NCBI GenBank assembly: GCA_003697105.1
Contig: RFFQ01000044.1
Span: 1-30,195, forward strand
Reading direction: 5' to 3'
DNA from: Gemmatimonadota bacterium
GTDB taxonomy: Bacteria; 4572-55; J002
Length of the DNA: 30,195 bases
Notes under the pieces: generated by a model
What the model was told of the DNA's origin: nothing
Database searches by the model: none
The model's input: the letters and a program-made list of their open reading frames with translations, nothing else
Translations under genes and position numbers: made by a program
Part shown: positions 17,601 through 25,588 of the stretch, piece after piece
How positions within the stretch are numbered: the stretch's first letter is position 1
Layout of the letters: each line of letters starts with the position of its first letter

Positions 17601-20600
17601 CTATGCCAATACCAGCGGCGAAACCGTGCGATTCGAGTTTTATGACGCCGACGTCGAAGCCGTCTTACCCGTCGCGGAAACGGTTACGTTTGAACCGAAT
17701 CGCATCCTCGGTAACCCCACTTATCCCCAAACATTGCGGGCAGGTTATCTGAGTATTTATATCGATGACCAGCAGATGGGACAGGTGGAAATCCTAGACC
17801 CCACCTGGTTTGGCACACAAGGGGTTATCTTCCGGGCGCAGGATGTGGGATCATTGCATGAATATGCGGATACAACCTATACCTCCTTCAAAATCGATCT
17901 AAAACCGGTGATCAACAATATCCCCGATCAACGGATTTCGTTCAATTTGGGTGAACGCTTCACAGAGATTGATCTGAATCGCTATACAAACAGTCCGGAC
18001 GGAGACCCTGTCACGTGGACGGCAACAAGCGGGCAACATCTAACCGCGACCATTAACGGGCAGATGGCGACCATCAGCATCCTTGATACGACGTGGACTG
18101 GCACAGAAAGCCTTATTTTTACGGCGACGGAAATCACGATGCTTCAACTCAGTGACACCGATACCGTCGATTTTACGATTTATGTGGGGCACCCGCCGCA
18201 ATTTACCACCCACCCGGATTCGACGGTGCTTGTCGGCAATCCATACACCTACAACATCGCCGCCACAGATGCCGACCTAAATGATCCGGTCACGTTGATG
18301 GCACCCACCAAACCTGATTGGCTCACCTTCACCCCGGGCACGGATCAAACCGCCACCCTGACCGGCACCCCGACCCTAAGCGACATCGGGGCGCACGAGG
18401 TCGTTCTAACCGCCACGGATGACCCCGGCAATGTCACGGAACAGCGGTTTACCATTGTGGTAGCAGATGTGAATCGCTTACCCTATTTTACCTCAACCCC
18501 AGATACGACTACCCCGGAAGGGAATGCGTATCGCTATGAAATCAGTGTCGCCGATACGAATCCCGGTGACGTGCTGACGGTTACCGCTCCGGCAAAGCCC
18601 GACTGGCTCACCTTGACCCCCGCCGGAACAAACACCGCTATTCTAACCGGAATTCCGGGGAATGACCATGTGGGACCCAATGAAATCACCCTACAAGTGA
18701 CTGATATTTTTGGGGCAATGCGCCAACAGAGTTTTCGGTTGTGGGTGATTAATGTCAACAATCCGCCTACCGCCAGAGATGACACGGTAAGTACGCCGGA
18801 AGAAACACCGGTCACCGTTAATTTAGCCCCGTTGGTGACAGATGTCGATGTCGGGGATTCTTTGACGTGGAATCTGTTTGATGGCGATCTCAGGGTGATC
18901 AACTATCAGATAAATAATGTTGCCCAAACAGTCACCTTTACGCCCGTTGCCGATTCCAACGGCACTTATACCATGCGATTGCGGGTGACCGATAGTGGGC
19001 ATGAAACCGCGTTTTCCACGATAACCATCTACGTAACACCCGTCAATGATGCACCCCAAGCGGCGACTCCGGCCAACATCCGTACCAACGAGGATGTGCC
19101 GGTAGTGCTCGATCTGGCACCGTATGCCACGGATATCGATAGCGACTCCCTAACATGGCAATTTTTAAGCGGGGATGGGCAAGTGAGCATCCGCATGACC
19201 GGAAATGAGGCTACCTTTACCCCCTCTCAAGATGTCACCGGTACGTTCAATTTTCAGTTTCAAGTTGCCGATGATAGCAGTGCTACCGATACGTTGCACG
19301 TTATCCTCACCATCGATCCAGTAAATGACCCGCCGGTGTGGGTGCATCCCCTACCAGATACCACCTTTGACGAGGACACCTCGATTACGTTCGACCTAAA
19401 ACCGTATGTCCAAGATGTAGAAACCAGTGTAGATGATTTAACATGGTCAACCGGTATGGCATTATTGCGGGCGGGTAATACCCCCACTGAAATTGTGCTC
19501 CAAAAGGCGACTCATGCCACTCGCTCCGGGTTACGTCCCCGATTGCGAGGTGTGACAGACCTCTCCAAAAGCATCGCCCCAATCGTGACAAAAGCACCGG
19601 CTTCTCCGGATCGAAATGAAGACATACCCGGCGACCTGCGCGAGAGTCAATTAACAATCCAGATCGATGATAATGGGATTGCTACCGTCACCCCCAATCC
19701 CGATTGGACTGGTAGCGAGGGAGTTGTTATCACCGTGATGGATGAAGATCAAGCTTCTGCCAGCGATACCATGACGGTTACGGTGCGAAATGTCAATGAT
19801 GTACCCCAATTCGCCGGTCTGCCAGACACGATCTTGCTGACCTTAGCCCATCCGATTGATTTGACATTGGGCGTCAATGACCCCGACGTGGGGGATAGTC
19901 ACACGTTTACCCGCCGGGTGCTAAGCGGGTTTGATAGCACGCTGGCAGAGATTCGAGACGGTAATATTCTGCATTTCAACCCAACTGTGGAGGGCACCGG
20001 CACTGTAGAAATTCAGGTGTCCGATACCGCCGGTAGCACGGATACGGATACCCTTTATGTCTCGGTTGAACCTGCACCACTCACGATTCAACGTCGCTAT
20101 GAAATTATCCGCGAACGGGATCAATTAGTACACATCTGTTTTGAGGTCTGCACGGATGACCCTCAATTCACGGTGTATGATTTTACAGTGAGCGATCCCC
20201 AAGCGGATGCCTATTTTTATGTCCGGGCCGATTCCATCGTCTCTATCACCGATCTGGTGGAGGTGCAGGTTGCCAACGAGTTTCAGGGTTGTACCGACCT
20301 CTGTTTTACGGTTGATCTAGCCGATTCCCGTCTCCCAGAGGAGGGTGGAATAACCCTTTTAACGGACCTCCAGTTCCACGGCGCCAATACAGGTGCTTTT
20401 TCTAGCCAATTTCGAGTGATCATCTTACCGGTGCTACCCGCGTCCATCATGGCATTGTTAGGCGATGTGGAGGATTTAACCCTCCAAGACCTGTGGCCCC
20501 TTGCCGATTTTGATGGTGATGGTCAAGTTGATGGCTATGATTTGCTGACCCTGATCTACGCTTACGGCTCCCAAAATGGCGATCCACACTGGAACGAGCG

Positions 20601-21465
20601 GTGCGATATCGGCATCAATGGTTTTCTTGACCTGATCGGGACCGATCAGCTGGTCAGCTTTGCCGATTTAGTTCGGGTTGCCTCGTACTACGGGCAAACG
20701 GCACTCGGCTCTACCATTGAAGACCCGCGCGATATTCCCGATGGCTTGCGGGAGGAGATCGACCCCCGCCTGACATTGGATGCCATCGCGGATACCACAC
20801 AGGTGACCGTTGATATTCGGGTGGAGGGGATGGATGACCTCTACGCTTATGAGTTGCTCTTGGATTATCCCGCCGACCGGTTGAAATTTGTCGGGGCGAA
20901 TGAGGGAGATTTCTTTAAGGCGCACCGGATGCCTTCCCTTTTTGCGCCGGTTCAAAATGTGGCAGAGCGGGGGCAACTTCGGTTGTCCGGCTCCAAATTG
21001 GGTGCGGTACGGGGTGTCTCCGGCTCTGGAGTGATTGCCACCTTGTTATTTGAGGTCACTAAACCGGGGACGTGGGCACTTGACCCCATTGAAGCGGTTT
21101 TGCTCAACTCCGATTTGCAACCGGTGATCGGTATTCCTCTGCAAGGCACTTCCGGCAAGACGCCGCTTCCGGTGCACCTCCCCGAAAACTATGCGCTTTA
21201 TCATGCCTACCCGAATCCGTTTAACCCCCAAACAACATTGCCATTTGCCTTGCCCGTGGCGTCCGCCGTCCAACTGCGCATTTACGACATCAGCGGGCGG
21301 CTTATCACTACGTTGGTAGATCAAAAACTGGAGGCGGGCTACCATCAGGTGGTGTGGGATGGCACAAATGCCACCGGAAAACCGGTAGCGAGCGGTGTCT
21401 ATTTTTACACACTCCAAGCGAGTCCGGCATTTAAAGAAACAAAGCAAATGTTGTTACTGAAGTAG
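14680..21465 (+). CDS. Giant secreted repeat protein: nested-domain repeats, Ig/cadherin-like domains, dockerin-like, cohesin-like and type IX sorting domain
   Basis: A 2261-residue exported protein, probably a surface adhesin or scaffold. Residues 1-28 are a signal peptide (AYA-D cleavage). Residues 30-146 are the first copy of a module (W-x-x-x-P-x-x-[FY]-x-[FY], GDxH...AAFV-x-x-x-[IV]RG, YFLT, FYDA). Three 310-residue composite repeats follow (151-1079), each an intact beta-sandwich (IPDQTI...DLDDYL...) and a second one interrupted by that module; a final intact sandwich begins at 1080. He_PIG-like domains start at about 1171 and 1267; tandem Ig/cadherin-like domains lie at 1362, 1458, 1551 and 1709. 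A four-Cys segment spans 1801-1920. A dockerin-like calcium loop (DFDGDGQVDGYD, from 1943) precedes a cohesin-like domain (about 2028-2154). The sorting domain starts near 2175 (YPNPFNP, ending MLLLK). No catalytic domain is visible. Function is inferred from architecture only. Confidence 0.9.
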   Translation: MQHVISVCLLFSFLLIGAMGGVLTSAYADPPNWNYNPADFQYTANVTGTLHINTEMAVGDSHVVAAVVNGDIRGIAAGQAFGDVWLYFLTISSNQTEGEEIHFQAYVADYDQVVDIDETLTFVPNAIYGNPLQPFVWNGYADFDFPPEVTGIPDQTIEQGSTFVSFDLDDYLITRDSDPVQWSYSGNQELQVVIDNDNRVSITPPNADWLGSETIYFTATDVSANQKSDSDSATFTIRLPDLPPQILPIPDQTIGQQDIFDPVDLDDYLIEENGDSVQWTVTMEIPTAGQAPPTWSVNPVDYQFSMNITARVSAFARYPTGDTHLLGAFINGEVRGAATAVEMGEDWLYFLTVYTNTINDTVHFSFYDADAQDSLPAFQSIPFVPSAVYGSPLDPFQIDAGYLRIDIDDENLLTFDLLDPEWTGIHTLNFRVQDVGTANEFYATDQAVYTVYPDHTPRIMPIPNQTIETTEQFTLFDLDDYLIEDDGDEVVWTVSGQNELSVEIGPITHRVTVTPPTTTWTGSETVTFRVTDQTPNQFFDTREVTFTVVDRDDPPDVIPIPDRATGIAGSFDPIDLNFYLVEVDGDSIEWSYEFVITPQGETAPTWSVNPNNYQFSMNMTALVYARGRQTMGDSHMLGAFVGDEVRGVSQAIQMGDIWLYFMTIYANESGETVEFQFFDALAEETFPVFQTLEFVPSAVHGNPLDPFILDAGYLRVSITPDDFAVIDIQNPDWTGNQTVKFKATDVGSVRGYSDSTFTTFTVYADHAPVLAGIPDQTVEQGQDFALFDLDDYLTELDGDELVNVINGNVNLLVDISAQNLVYVHPIDPNWYGTEHIRFTVMDVTPLAFTGTDTVSFTILPYDNPPQLNGIPKQAIEPGGQFTPIDMRHYLTELDGDSIAWSVQFEIAPQGDPAPGWTVFPTDFQYTMNITAAVSSQGDYTTGGDHILAAFVGESIRGVTQPIEMNGKWYYFLTVYANTSGETVRFEFYDADVEAVLPVAETVTFEPNRILGNPTYPQTLRAGYLSIYIDDQQMGQVEILDPTWFGTQGVIFRAQDVGSLHEYADTTYTSFKIDLKPVINNIPDQRISFNLGERFTEIDLNRYTNSPDGDPVTWTATSGQHLTATINGQMATISILDTTWTGTESLIFTATEITMLQLSDTDTVDFTIYVGHPPQFTTHPDSTVLVGNPYTYNIAATDADLNDPVTLMAPTKPDWLTFTPGTDQTATLTGTPTLSDIGAHEVVLTATDDPGNVTEQRFTIVVADVNRLPYFTSTPDTTTPEGNAYRYEISVADTNPGDVLTVTAPAKPDWLTLTPAGTNTAILTGIPGNDHVGPNEITLQVTDIFGAMRQQSFRLWVINVNNPPTARDDTVSTPEETPVTVNLAPLVTDVDVGDSLTWNLFDGDLRVINYQINNVAQTVTFTPVADSNGTYTMRLRVTDSGHETAFSTITIYVTPVNDAPQAATPANIRTNEDVPVVLDLAPYATDIDSDSLTWQFLSGDGQVSIRMTGNEATFTPSQDVTGTFNFQFQVADDSSATDTLHVILTIDPVNDPPVWVHPLPDTTFDEDTSITFDLKPYVQDVETSVDDLTWSTGMALLRAGNTPTEIVLQKATHATRSGLRPRLRGVTDLSKSIAPIVTKAPASPDRNEDIPGDLRESQLTIQIDDNGIATVTPNPDWTGSEGVVITVMDEDQASASDTMTVTVRNVNDVPQFAGLPDTILLTLAHPIDLTLGVNDPDVGDSHTFTRRVLSGFDSTLAEIRDGNILHFNPTVEGTGTVEIQVSDTAGSTDTDTLYVSVEPAPLTIQRRYEIIRERDQLVHICFEVCTDDPQFTVYDFTVSDPQADAYFYVRADSIVSITDLVEVQVANEFQGCTDLCFTVDLADSRLPEEGGITLLTDLQFHGANTGAFSSQFRVIILPVLPASIMALLGDVEDLTLQDLWPLADFDGDGQVDGYDLLTLIYAYGSQNGDPHWNERCDIGINGFLDLIGTDQLVSFADLVRVASYYGQTALGSTIEDPRDIPDGLREEIDPRLTLDAIADTTQVTVDIRVEGMDDLYAYELLLDYPADRLKFVGANEGDFFKAHRMPSLFAPVQNVAERGQLRLSGSKLGAVRGVSGSGVIATLLFEVTKPGTWALDPIEAVLLNSDLQPVIGIPLQGTSGKTPLPVHLPENYALYHAYPNPFNPQTTLPFALPVASAVQLRIYDISGRLITTLVDQKLEAGYHQVVWDGTNATGKPVASGVYFYTLQASPAFKETKQMLLLK
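15130..16059 (+). repeat. Composite coding repeat, copy 1
   Basis: Encodes residues 151-460 of the giant protein: one intact beta-sandwich domain (from GIPDQTI) followed by a second (from PIPDQTI at 248) that contains the nested module at about 292-400. Length 930 bp. Confidence 0.85.
16060..16992 (+). repeat. Composite coding repeat, copy 2
   Basis: Encodes residues 461-771 with the same order as copy 1: intact domain, then an interrupted domain from 558-559 with the nested module at about 603-712. Length 933 bp. DNA has diverged from copy 1, so the duplication is not recent. Confidence 0.85.
16993..17916 (+). repeat. Composite coding repeat, copy 3
   Basis: Encodes residues 772-1079: intact domain (GIPDQTV), then an interrupted domain (GIPKQAI, from 869) with the nested module at about 912-1024. 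Length 924 bp. It is followed by one more intact domain (NIPDQRI, from 1080) without a partner. Confidence 0.85.
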
Positions 21466-21534
21466 CTAGAAACCGGCTGAATGCTCCAGAGTTCGGCACC
21501 TCAAAGCAAAGGTTGGCAGATAGCCAAGAAGCGA

Positions 21535-21569
21535 GAACCCCCCATGACATGCAGCATCATGGGGGGTTC
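21535..21569. terminator. Strong hairpin between convergent genes
   Basis: A perfect 13-bp stem (GAACCCCCCATGA / TCATGGGGGGTTC) with a 9-nt loop. It lies between the giant gene stop (21465) and the EamA gene stop (21599), which converge. Position and strength fit a shared terminator, but no T-run follows on either strand, so termination might need Rho or the stem alone. Confidence 0.65.
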
Positions 21570-21598
21570 ATACGTACAAGAGTAGCCACACGTGCCCA

Positions 21599-22492
21599 TC
21601 AGCCAAATGTAACCAACAACGCGCCTCCCACCGCCAGCACAATCCCAATCAGCCGCTGGAGGGTGATCGGTTCTTTCAGGAGCAGGGCGGCAAAAATAAA
21701 GACAAAAATATTGCTGGTCTGGTTTAGTACCGCGGCAGTAGAGGCTTGCGTGAATTTCATTCCACCGAGCCAGCAGATCATCGCCAAATATGCCCCCAAA
21801 AAGGAGCTGGAGACGGTGTATCCCCAACTATGGACACCCATCACCGAACGGATAATATGTTTCCGCTGGGGATGAACCGCCAGCAGGATCAACAAACTGC
21901 CAATCCCCCCAATAAACCGTATTTCTGTCGCCCACAGCAACGGAACGGTTTCCAACACGGGTTTCGCGAGTACGATCCCAAAACCGGTGGTCAGCATCGC
22001 GAGTATGCCCCAGATGATCCCCCCCACCAGATTTTCCGGGGGGATGTGATGGTTCGATTTTTTGTTGGAGGCTTCCAATACGGCAGAGAGAATCAGAATG
22101 GTACCGAGGATTTGCCACAGCGAGAGGCGTTCCGCGAGGAGAATGATCGAAAAAAAGATGATAAAGGGGCTGTAAAGGCAATCCACGATGGCGGAAAGAC
22201 CCGCGCCCAACAGATTCAGACTCTTGAAAAAGAGCGTATCGCCCAAGGTGATGCCAATGACCCCACTCAACAGCAGCAACGTGAACTCCGGGAGCGAAAC
22301 CGTATAAAAGAGAGATTCACCCATCAGATAGAGCGTGGGAATCACCAGTAAAAAGGCAAAAATATTCTTAAATAGATTTAAACCGATGGGGTGAACGGAC
22401 TCACCGCTTTTCTTAAATAAAATAACGGCAATAGACCAGAAAACCGCTGCTGATAGCGCCAGAGTTTCACCCAAGTACGGAAAATGTGGCAT
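21599..22492 (-). CDS. EamA/DMT-superfamily permease
   Basis: A 297-residue inner-membrane transporter of the drug/metabolite transporter superfamily. Two EamA repeats of about five helices each are visible (residues about 7-140 and 155-295); the first holds the typical LSAAVFWSIAVILFKKSGE start and the GITLGDTLFFKSLNLLGAGLSAI segment. Members export amino acids, sugars or metabolites; the substrate cannot be read from the sequence. The start is supported by AAAGGAG six bases upstream. It lies 82 nt downstream of the histidine kinase gene in the same direction, so they might be cotranscribed. Confidence 0.9.
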   Translation of the reverse strand: MPHFPYLGETLALSAAVFWSIAVILFKKSGESVHPIGLNLFKNIFAFLLVIPTLYLMGESLFYTVSLPEFTLLLLSGVIGITLGDTLFFKSLNLLGAGLSAIVDCLYSPFIIFFSIILLAERLSLWQILGTILILSAVLEASNKKSNHHIPPENLVGGIIWGILAMLTTGFGIVLAKPVLETVPLLWATEIRFIGGIGSLLILLAVHPQRKHIIRSVMGVHSWGYTVSSSFLGAYLAMICWLGGMKFTQASTAAVLNQTSNIFVFIFAALLLKEPITLQRLIGIVLAVGGALLVTFG

Positions 22493-22574
22493 CTTGGACT
22501 CCTTTGAAGGTCGTGAGGACGCAATCTAATTATCGTTAGCCAAAAGAGCAAGAGGTGTTATGGGGTAGTAAGGG

Positions 22575-25085
22575 TTAAAGGTGCTGTTGGTGGGCAAAAA
22601 ATTCGGCGGATTCGGCACCGGTTTCGGTCTCTGGGGGGCGATGAACAACGAGTTCGACGCGGAAGGTGGTTCCCTGACCTTTTTGGCTGTGGACGGTAAT
22701 TGTCGCACCGTGTGCTTCCACAAACCGCTTGGAGAGGGCTAACCCCAACCCAGTGCCTTCTGTTTTGGTACTAAAAAAGGGATCAAAAATCCGTTCTTGC
22801 TGTTCGGGGGGTATGCCCACCCCCGTATCGCTAACTTCGATGAAGACCGTCTCTACTCCCATCTGAAAATTGATATTTTTCTTTACCCGGAGCGTCAGCC
22901 GTCCGCCGTTGGGCATCGCTTGTAGCGCATTTTGGAGCAGATTGATGAAGACCTGCTCCATTTTGCCTTCGTCGATGAATAATTCGGGGAGATTGTCATC
23001 GTATTCTTCCACAAATTCAATGTTGTCATATTCTTCCAAGATCATGCGGATATTGTACACCGGGCTCATCAACATCTCCCGAATCGGTACTAAACTGAGA
23101 TGCAATTCCGGTTCGCGAGAGAAACGCAACAGGTCTTTCACGATGCGATCCATACGTTTGATTTCGTCCAGCAGGGCATCCATCTGGCTTGCATCCTCAT
23201 CAGAGGCGGCGGTAGCTTGTGCCACCTGAATTCCGGTTTGAAGGGCGGCTAGGCTGTTTTTAATCTCGTGCGCAATTCGAGCCGACATTTCACCCATTTG
23301 CGCCAGATGTTTTAATTTTTGCTGTTCTTCTTCAATCGCTTTAATCAGGGTCAGGTCTGAGAAGAGTACGACCGCCCCCACCACGCGGTCATTGCCCCGA
23401 AGCGGTGCAATGCTGATCCCAATCGGGATTTCCACGTCGTCTTTCCGCCGGATTACGGTCTCTTTTTGGGACATCACCACGCCTTGCTCGATTACTTCCC
23501 GAAACGGGTCTGCCAGATCGAGTTCTTCGGCTAACGTGCTTAAATCCATCACGTTTTGTACCGGTTGCCGGACGACCTCTTCCCGTTTCCAGAGCAAAAT
23601 ACCTTCGGCGGCTTGGTTAAACGTTGTGATTCGGCTTTCCCGGTCAATTGTGAGGATGCCGCTGGCGGCATTTTGGATAATGCCTTCGGTAAATTCTTTT
23701 GCCGCGAGCACTTCGGCATGGGAGTGGCGTAATTCCCGGAACAGTTGGGCATTGCGGATGGCAATCGCCAGTTCATCCGCAACTTGTTCCAGCAGGCTGA
23801 GGTCTTTAGCGGCGTGACTTTCCAATTTACGGCTAAAAAGCTCCAACACCCCAATAATTTTTTCCTCAAACACCAGGGGTAACCGCACCGCTGACCGCAA
23901 CCCTTCCTTGAGGAGCAGTTTATCCTCGGCAAAGTGGCTCAGTGCCATATCGCGTTCAATATGCCGCCGCCGGCTGTAAACGATCCACTCGGCGGCGGTA
24001 GATTTCATTGATTGGTGTTCCAACAGGCGTTGGCGATACCCTTCCCCGACCCGGTAGAGGGCTAAAATTGAGGCATAATCAATATCCAGTTGCAAGGTTA
24101 AATGCCCGCCAATGGGGGCGCTGTGAGCCTGAACTTCAAACAGTACCAGATTTGCCCGGTCAATCAGGATCATCTGGGAAAGTTCTTGAACCACCACCCG
24201 GAACATAAATTCAATGTCCAAACTGGAACTGATCGCTTTTGTGATGGTATTGATAATGGTTAATTCGCGGTTGCGATGTTCCAGCTCCCGTTCGGCTTCT
24301 TTCAGATTCGTAATATCAAAGGAGACCCCTTGTGCGGTGTGAATGTTCCCCTTGTCGTCCTCCACGGGGACAATATTTTGCAATGTCCAGCGGACGGAAC
24401 CGTTTTTCTGAACCACGGGTATTTCTTCCGCGAGGATCGTCTCGCCTTGCCGCAGGCGATCCAGTAATTTTTGGTAGCGGGGGGCATACGTTTCGGGGAA
24501 CAGTTGGACGTTGCGCAATTTGAGTTCGCGCAAGGAGTAGCCTGTTTGGATTTCCGCTTCTTTATTGAAAAAGTCGATGGTGTCCCGTTGCAGGTCAATC
24601 ACAAAAATGGCGGCGGGGGTGATCTGTACCAGATTTTCCAGATAGTTTTGGGTGCGTCCCAGTTCCCGCTGGAGTTTTTTGTTTTGCCCGCGGATATTAC
24701 TGGTGACCAGCACATTATCAATGATGTTGAGCAACTCCGAGGTGCCAAACGGTTTAAGGAGATAAACACTCAAGCCCAATTCCAACAACCGCCGGCGGAT
24801 CGAGCTATCACTGCGTTTGGCGCTCAACATAATCACGGGTATATCGCGGCAGTCACTATATTGCGGGTTGGTCATCATTTCCTGAAAAACGGCTTCCCCG
24901 CTCATGCCGGGCAAAGTGGAATCCAGCAAAACTAAGTCGGGGTGCGTCTCTTGAATGCGTTCCAGACCCGTGATGCCGTCACTTTCCCACAAAAAGTGGT
25001 AGCCGGCGTCTTCCAACACGGATTCCAGCAACAACGCTAATTTTTGACTTTCGTCGATGAGTAAAATAACGGCAGGTTTATCCAT
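22575..25085 (-). CDS. Histidine kinase with N-terminal receiver, PAS, GAF and PAS domains
   Basis: An 836-residue soluble signalling kinase without membrane segments. Residues 5-125 are a receiver domain (D11/E12 acidic pocket, phosphoacceptor D55, S88, K111). A coiled linker leads to a PAS domain (about 145-262, with PAC end), a GAF domain (about 275-447) and a second PAS (about 462-580). The kinase core has H606 (H-box HEIKNSLAALQTG), N719 in the N-box, D753 (DTGVGIP) and the GTGLGL lid at 777-782, so it should be active. The receiver being N-terminal instead of C-terminal suggests its phosphorylation gates the kinase. No clear Shine-Dalgarno precedes the ATG. The partner regulator is not identifiable; it may be encoded elsewhere or be a receiver protein nearby. 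Confidence 0.94.
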   Translation of the reverse strand: MDKPAVILLIDESQKLALLLESVLEDAGYHFLWESDGITGLERIQETHPDLVLLDSTLPGMSGEAVFQEMMTNPQYSDCRDIPVIMLSAKRSDSSIRRRLLELGLSVYLLKPFGTSELLNIIDNVLVTSNIRGQNKKLQRELGRTQNYLENLVQITPAAIFVIDLQRDTIDFFNKEAEIQTGYSLRELKLRNVQLFPETYAPRYQKLLDRLRQGETILAEEIPVVQKNGSVRWTLQNIVPVEDDKGNIHTAQGVSFDITNLKEAERELEHRNRELTIINTITKAISSSLDIEFMFRVVVQELSQMILIDRANLVLFEVQAHSAPIGGHLTLQLDIDYASILALYRVGEGYRQRLLEHQSMKSTAAEWIVYSRRRHIERDMALSHFAEDKLLLKEGLRSAVRLPLVFEEKIIGVLELFSRKLESHAAKDLSLLEQVADELAIAIRNAQLFRELRHSHAEVLAAKEFTEGIIQNAASGILTIDRESRITTFNQAAEGILLWKREEVVRQPVQNVMDLSTLAEELDLADPFREVIEQGVVMSQKETVIRRKDDVEIPIGISIAPLRGNDRVVGAVVLFSDLTLIKAIEEEQQKLKHLAQMGEMSARIAHEIKNSLAALQTGIQVAQATAASDEDASQMDALLDEIKRMDRIVKDLLRFSREPELHLSLVPIREMLMSPVYNIRMILEEYDNIEFVEEYDDNLPELFIDEGKMEQVFINLLQNALQAMPNGGRLTLRVKKNINFQMGVETVFIEVSDTGVGIPPEQQERIFDPFFSTKTEGTGLGLALSKRFVEAHGATITVHSQKGQGTTFRVELVVHRPPETETGAESAEFFAHQQHL

Positions 25086-25243
25086 AAGTCATGAGGCGTG
25101 ACGAATAAAGAATGATGGGTAATGTGTAACCCCTTTTGATAACATATTGACGTAGGGTGCTGGATAACTGGCACACATTTACGTTGCATATTTTTTCACT
25201 TTTCAACGCTTCTGAATTCTGAGCAAAAGCTACGCCTATTCCG

Positions 25244-25279
25244 AAAAATAAAACCCACATCAACAGCAGATGTGGGTTT
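25244..25279 (-). terminator. Intrinsic terminator after the stress-protein operon
   Basis: A perfect 11-bp stem AAACCCACATC/GATGTGGGTTT with a 7-nt loop; on the minus strand it continues into a T-rich tract (TTTTATTTTT, counting stem end). It lies 40 nt after the stop of the small acidic gene and so ends the two-gene unit ahead of the histidine kinase. Confidence 0.88.
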
Positions 25280-25318
25280 ATCTTGGGTTTCCAACACAAT
25301 GGTGCTCGTCCGGTAAGC

Positions 25319-25564
25319 TTAATAATCTTCATCTTCGTCACTAACATAAAAATCTTCGGCATCTCGTAGAATCTGGTTGAGCTCTTCCATCAAATCGTCC
25401 AAATCAACCTCTTCTCGTAATGCGCATTCTTCTAATGACTCGTGCTGAAGTTCGGGGTCAAGATGGGACTCCGCCATAAAATACGCCTCAAAGACCGCTT
25501 CGGCTTCGGGGTATAATTCCATAATTTCAGCGGGTGTCATTTCCGGTATTACTTTAGGTCGCAT
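25319..25564 (-). CDS. Small acidic DUF1858-like protein
   Basis: An 81-residue, strongly acidic protein. Residues 4-64 resemble the DUF1858 fold: a 'I-P-x-M-T-x-x-E-[IL]-x-x-x-Y-P-E-A' start, a middle helix, then 'SLEECALREEVDLDDLMEELN', close to the ETLEEA...GIDLDELLEELN end of that family. DUF1858 proteins normally carry a CxxC/CxGC pair in the middle; by eye those positions are S33 and D36, and the only Cys is C47. The tail (VSDEDEDY) is highly acidic. It follows the stress-protein gene after 24 nt, and GGAG lies 11 bases upstream of the ATG, slightly long. Family call is by motif memory; function is unknown. Confidence 0.65.
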   Translation of the reverse strand: MRPKVIPEMTPAEIMELYPEAEAVFEAYFMAESHLDPELQHESLEECALREEVDLDDLMEELNQILRDAEDFYVSDEDEDY

Positions 25565-25588
25565 TTCTTGTATGTCTCCTTTTTCAAC

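Noticed and set aside
15130-17916. Possible CRISPR or recent tandem DNA duplication
   Set aside because: The repeats are 930-bp coding units with diverged DNA and no spacers; they are protein-level repeats.
21746-22351. 201-residue ORF antisense to the EamA gene
   Set aside because: The composition (Gln/Arg/Pro-rich, no fold pattern) is that of a shadow frame of a membrane protein gene; no ribosome binding site of note.
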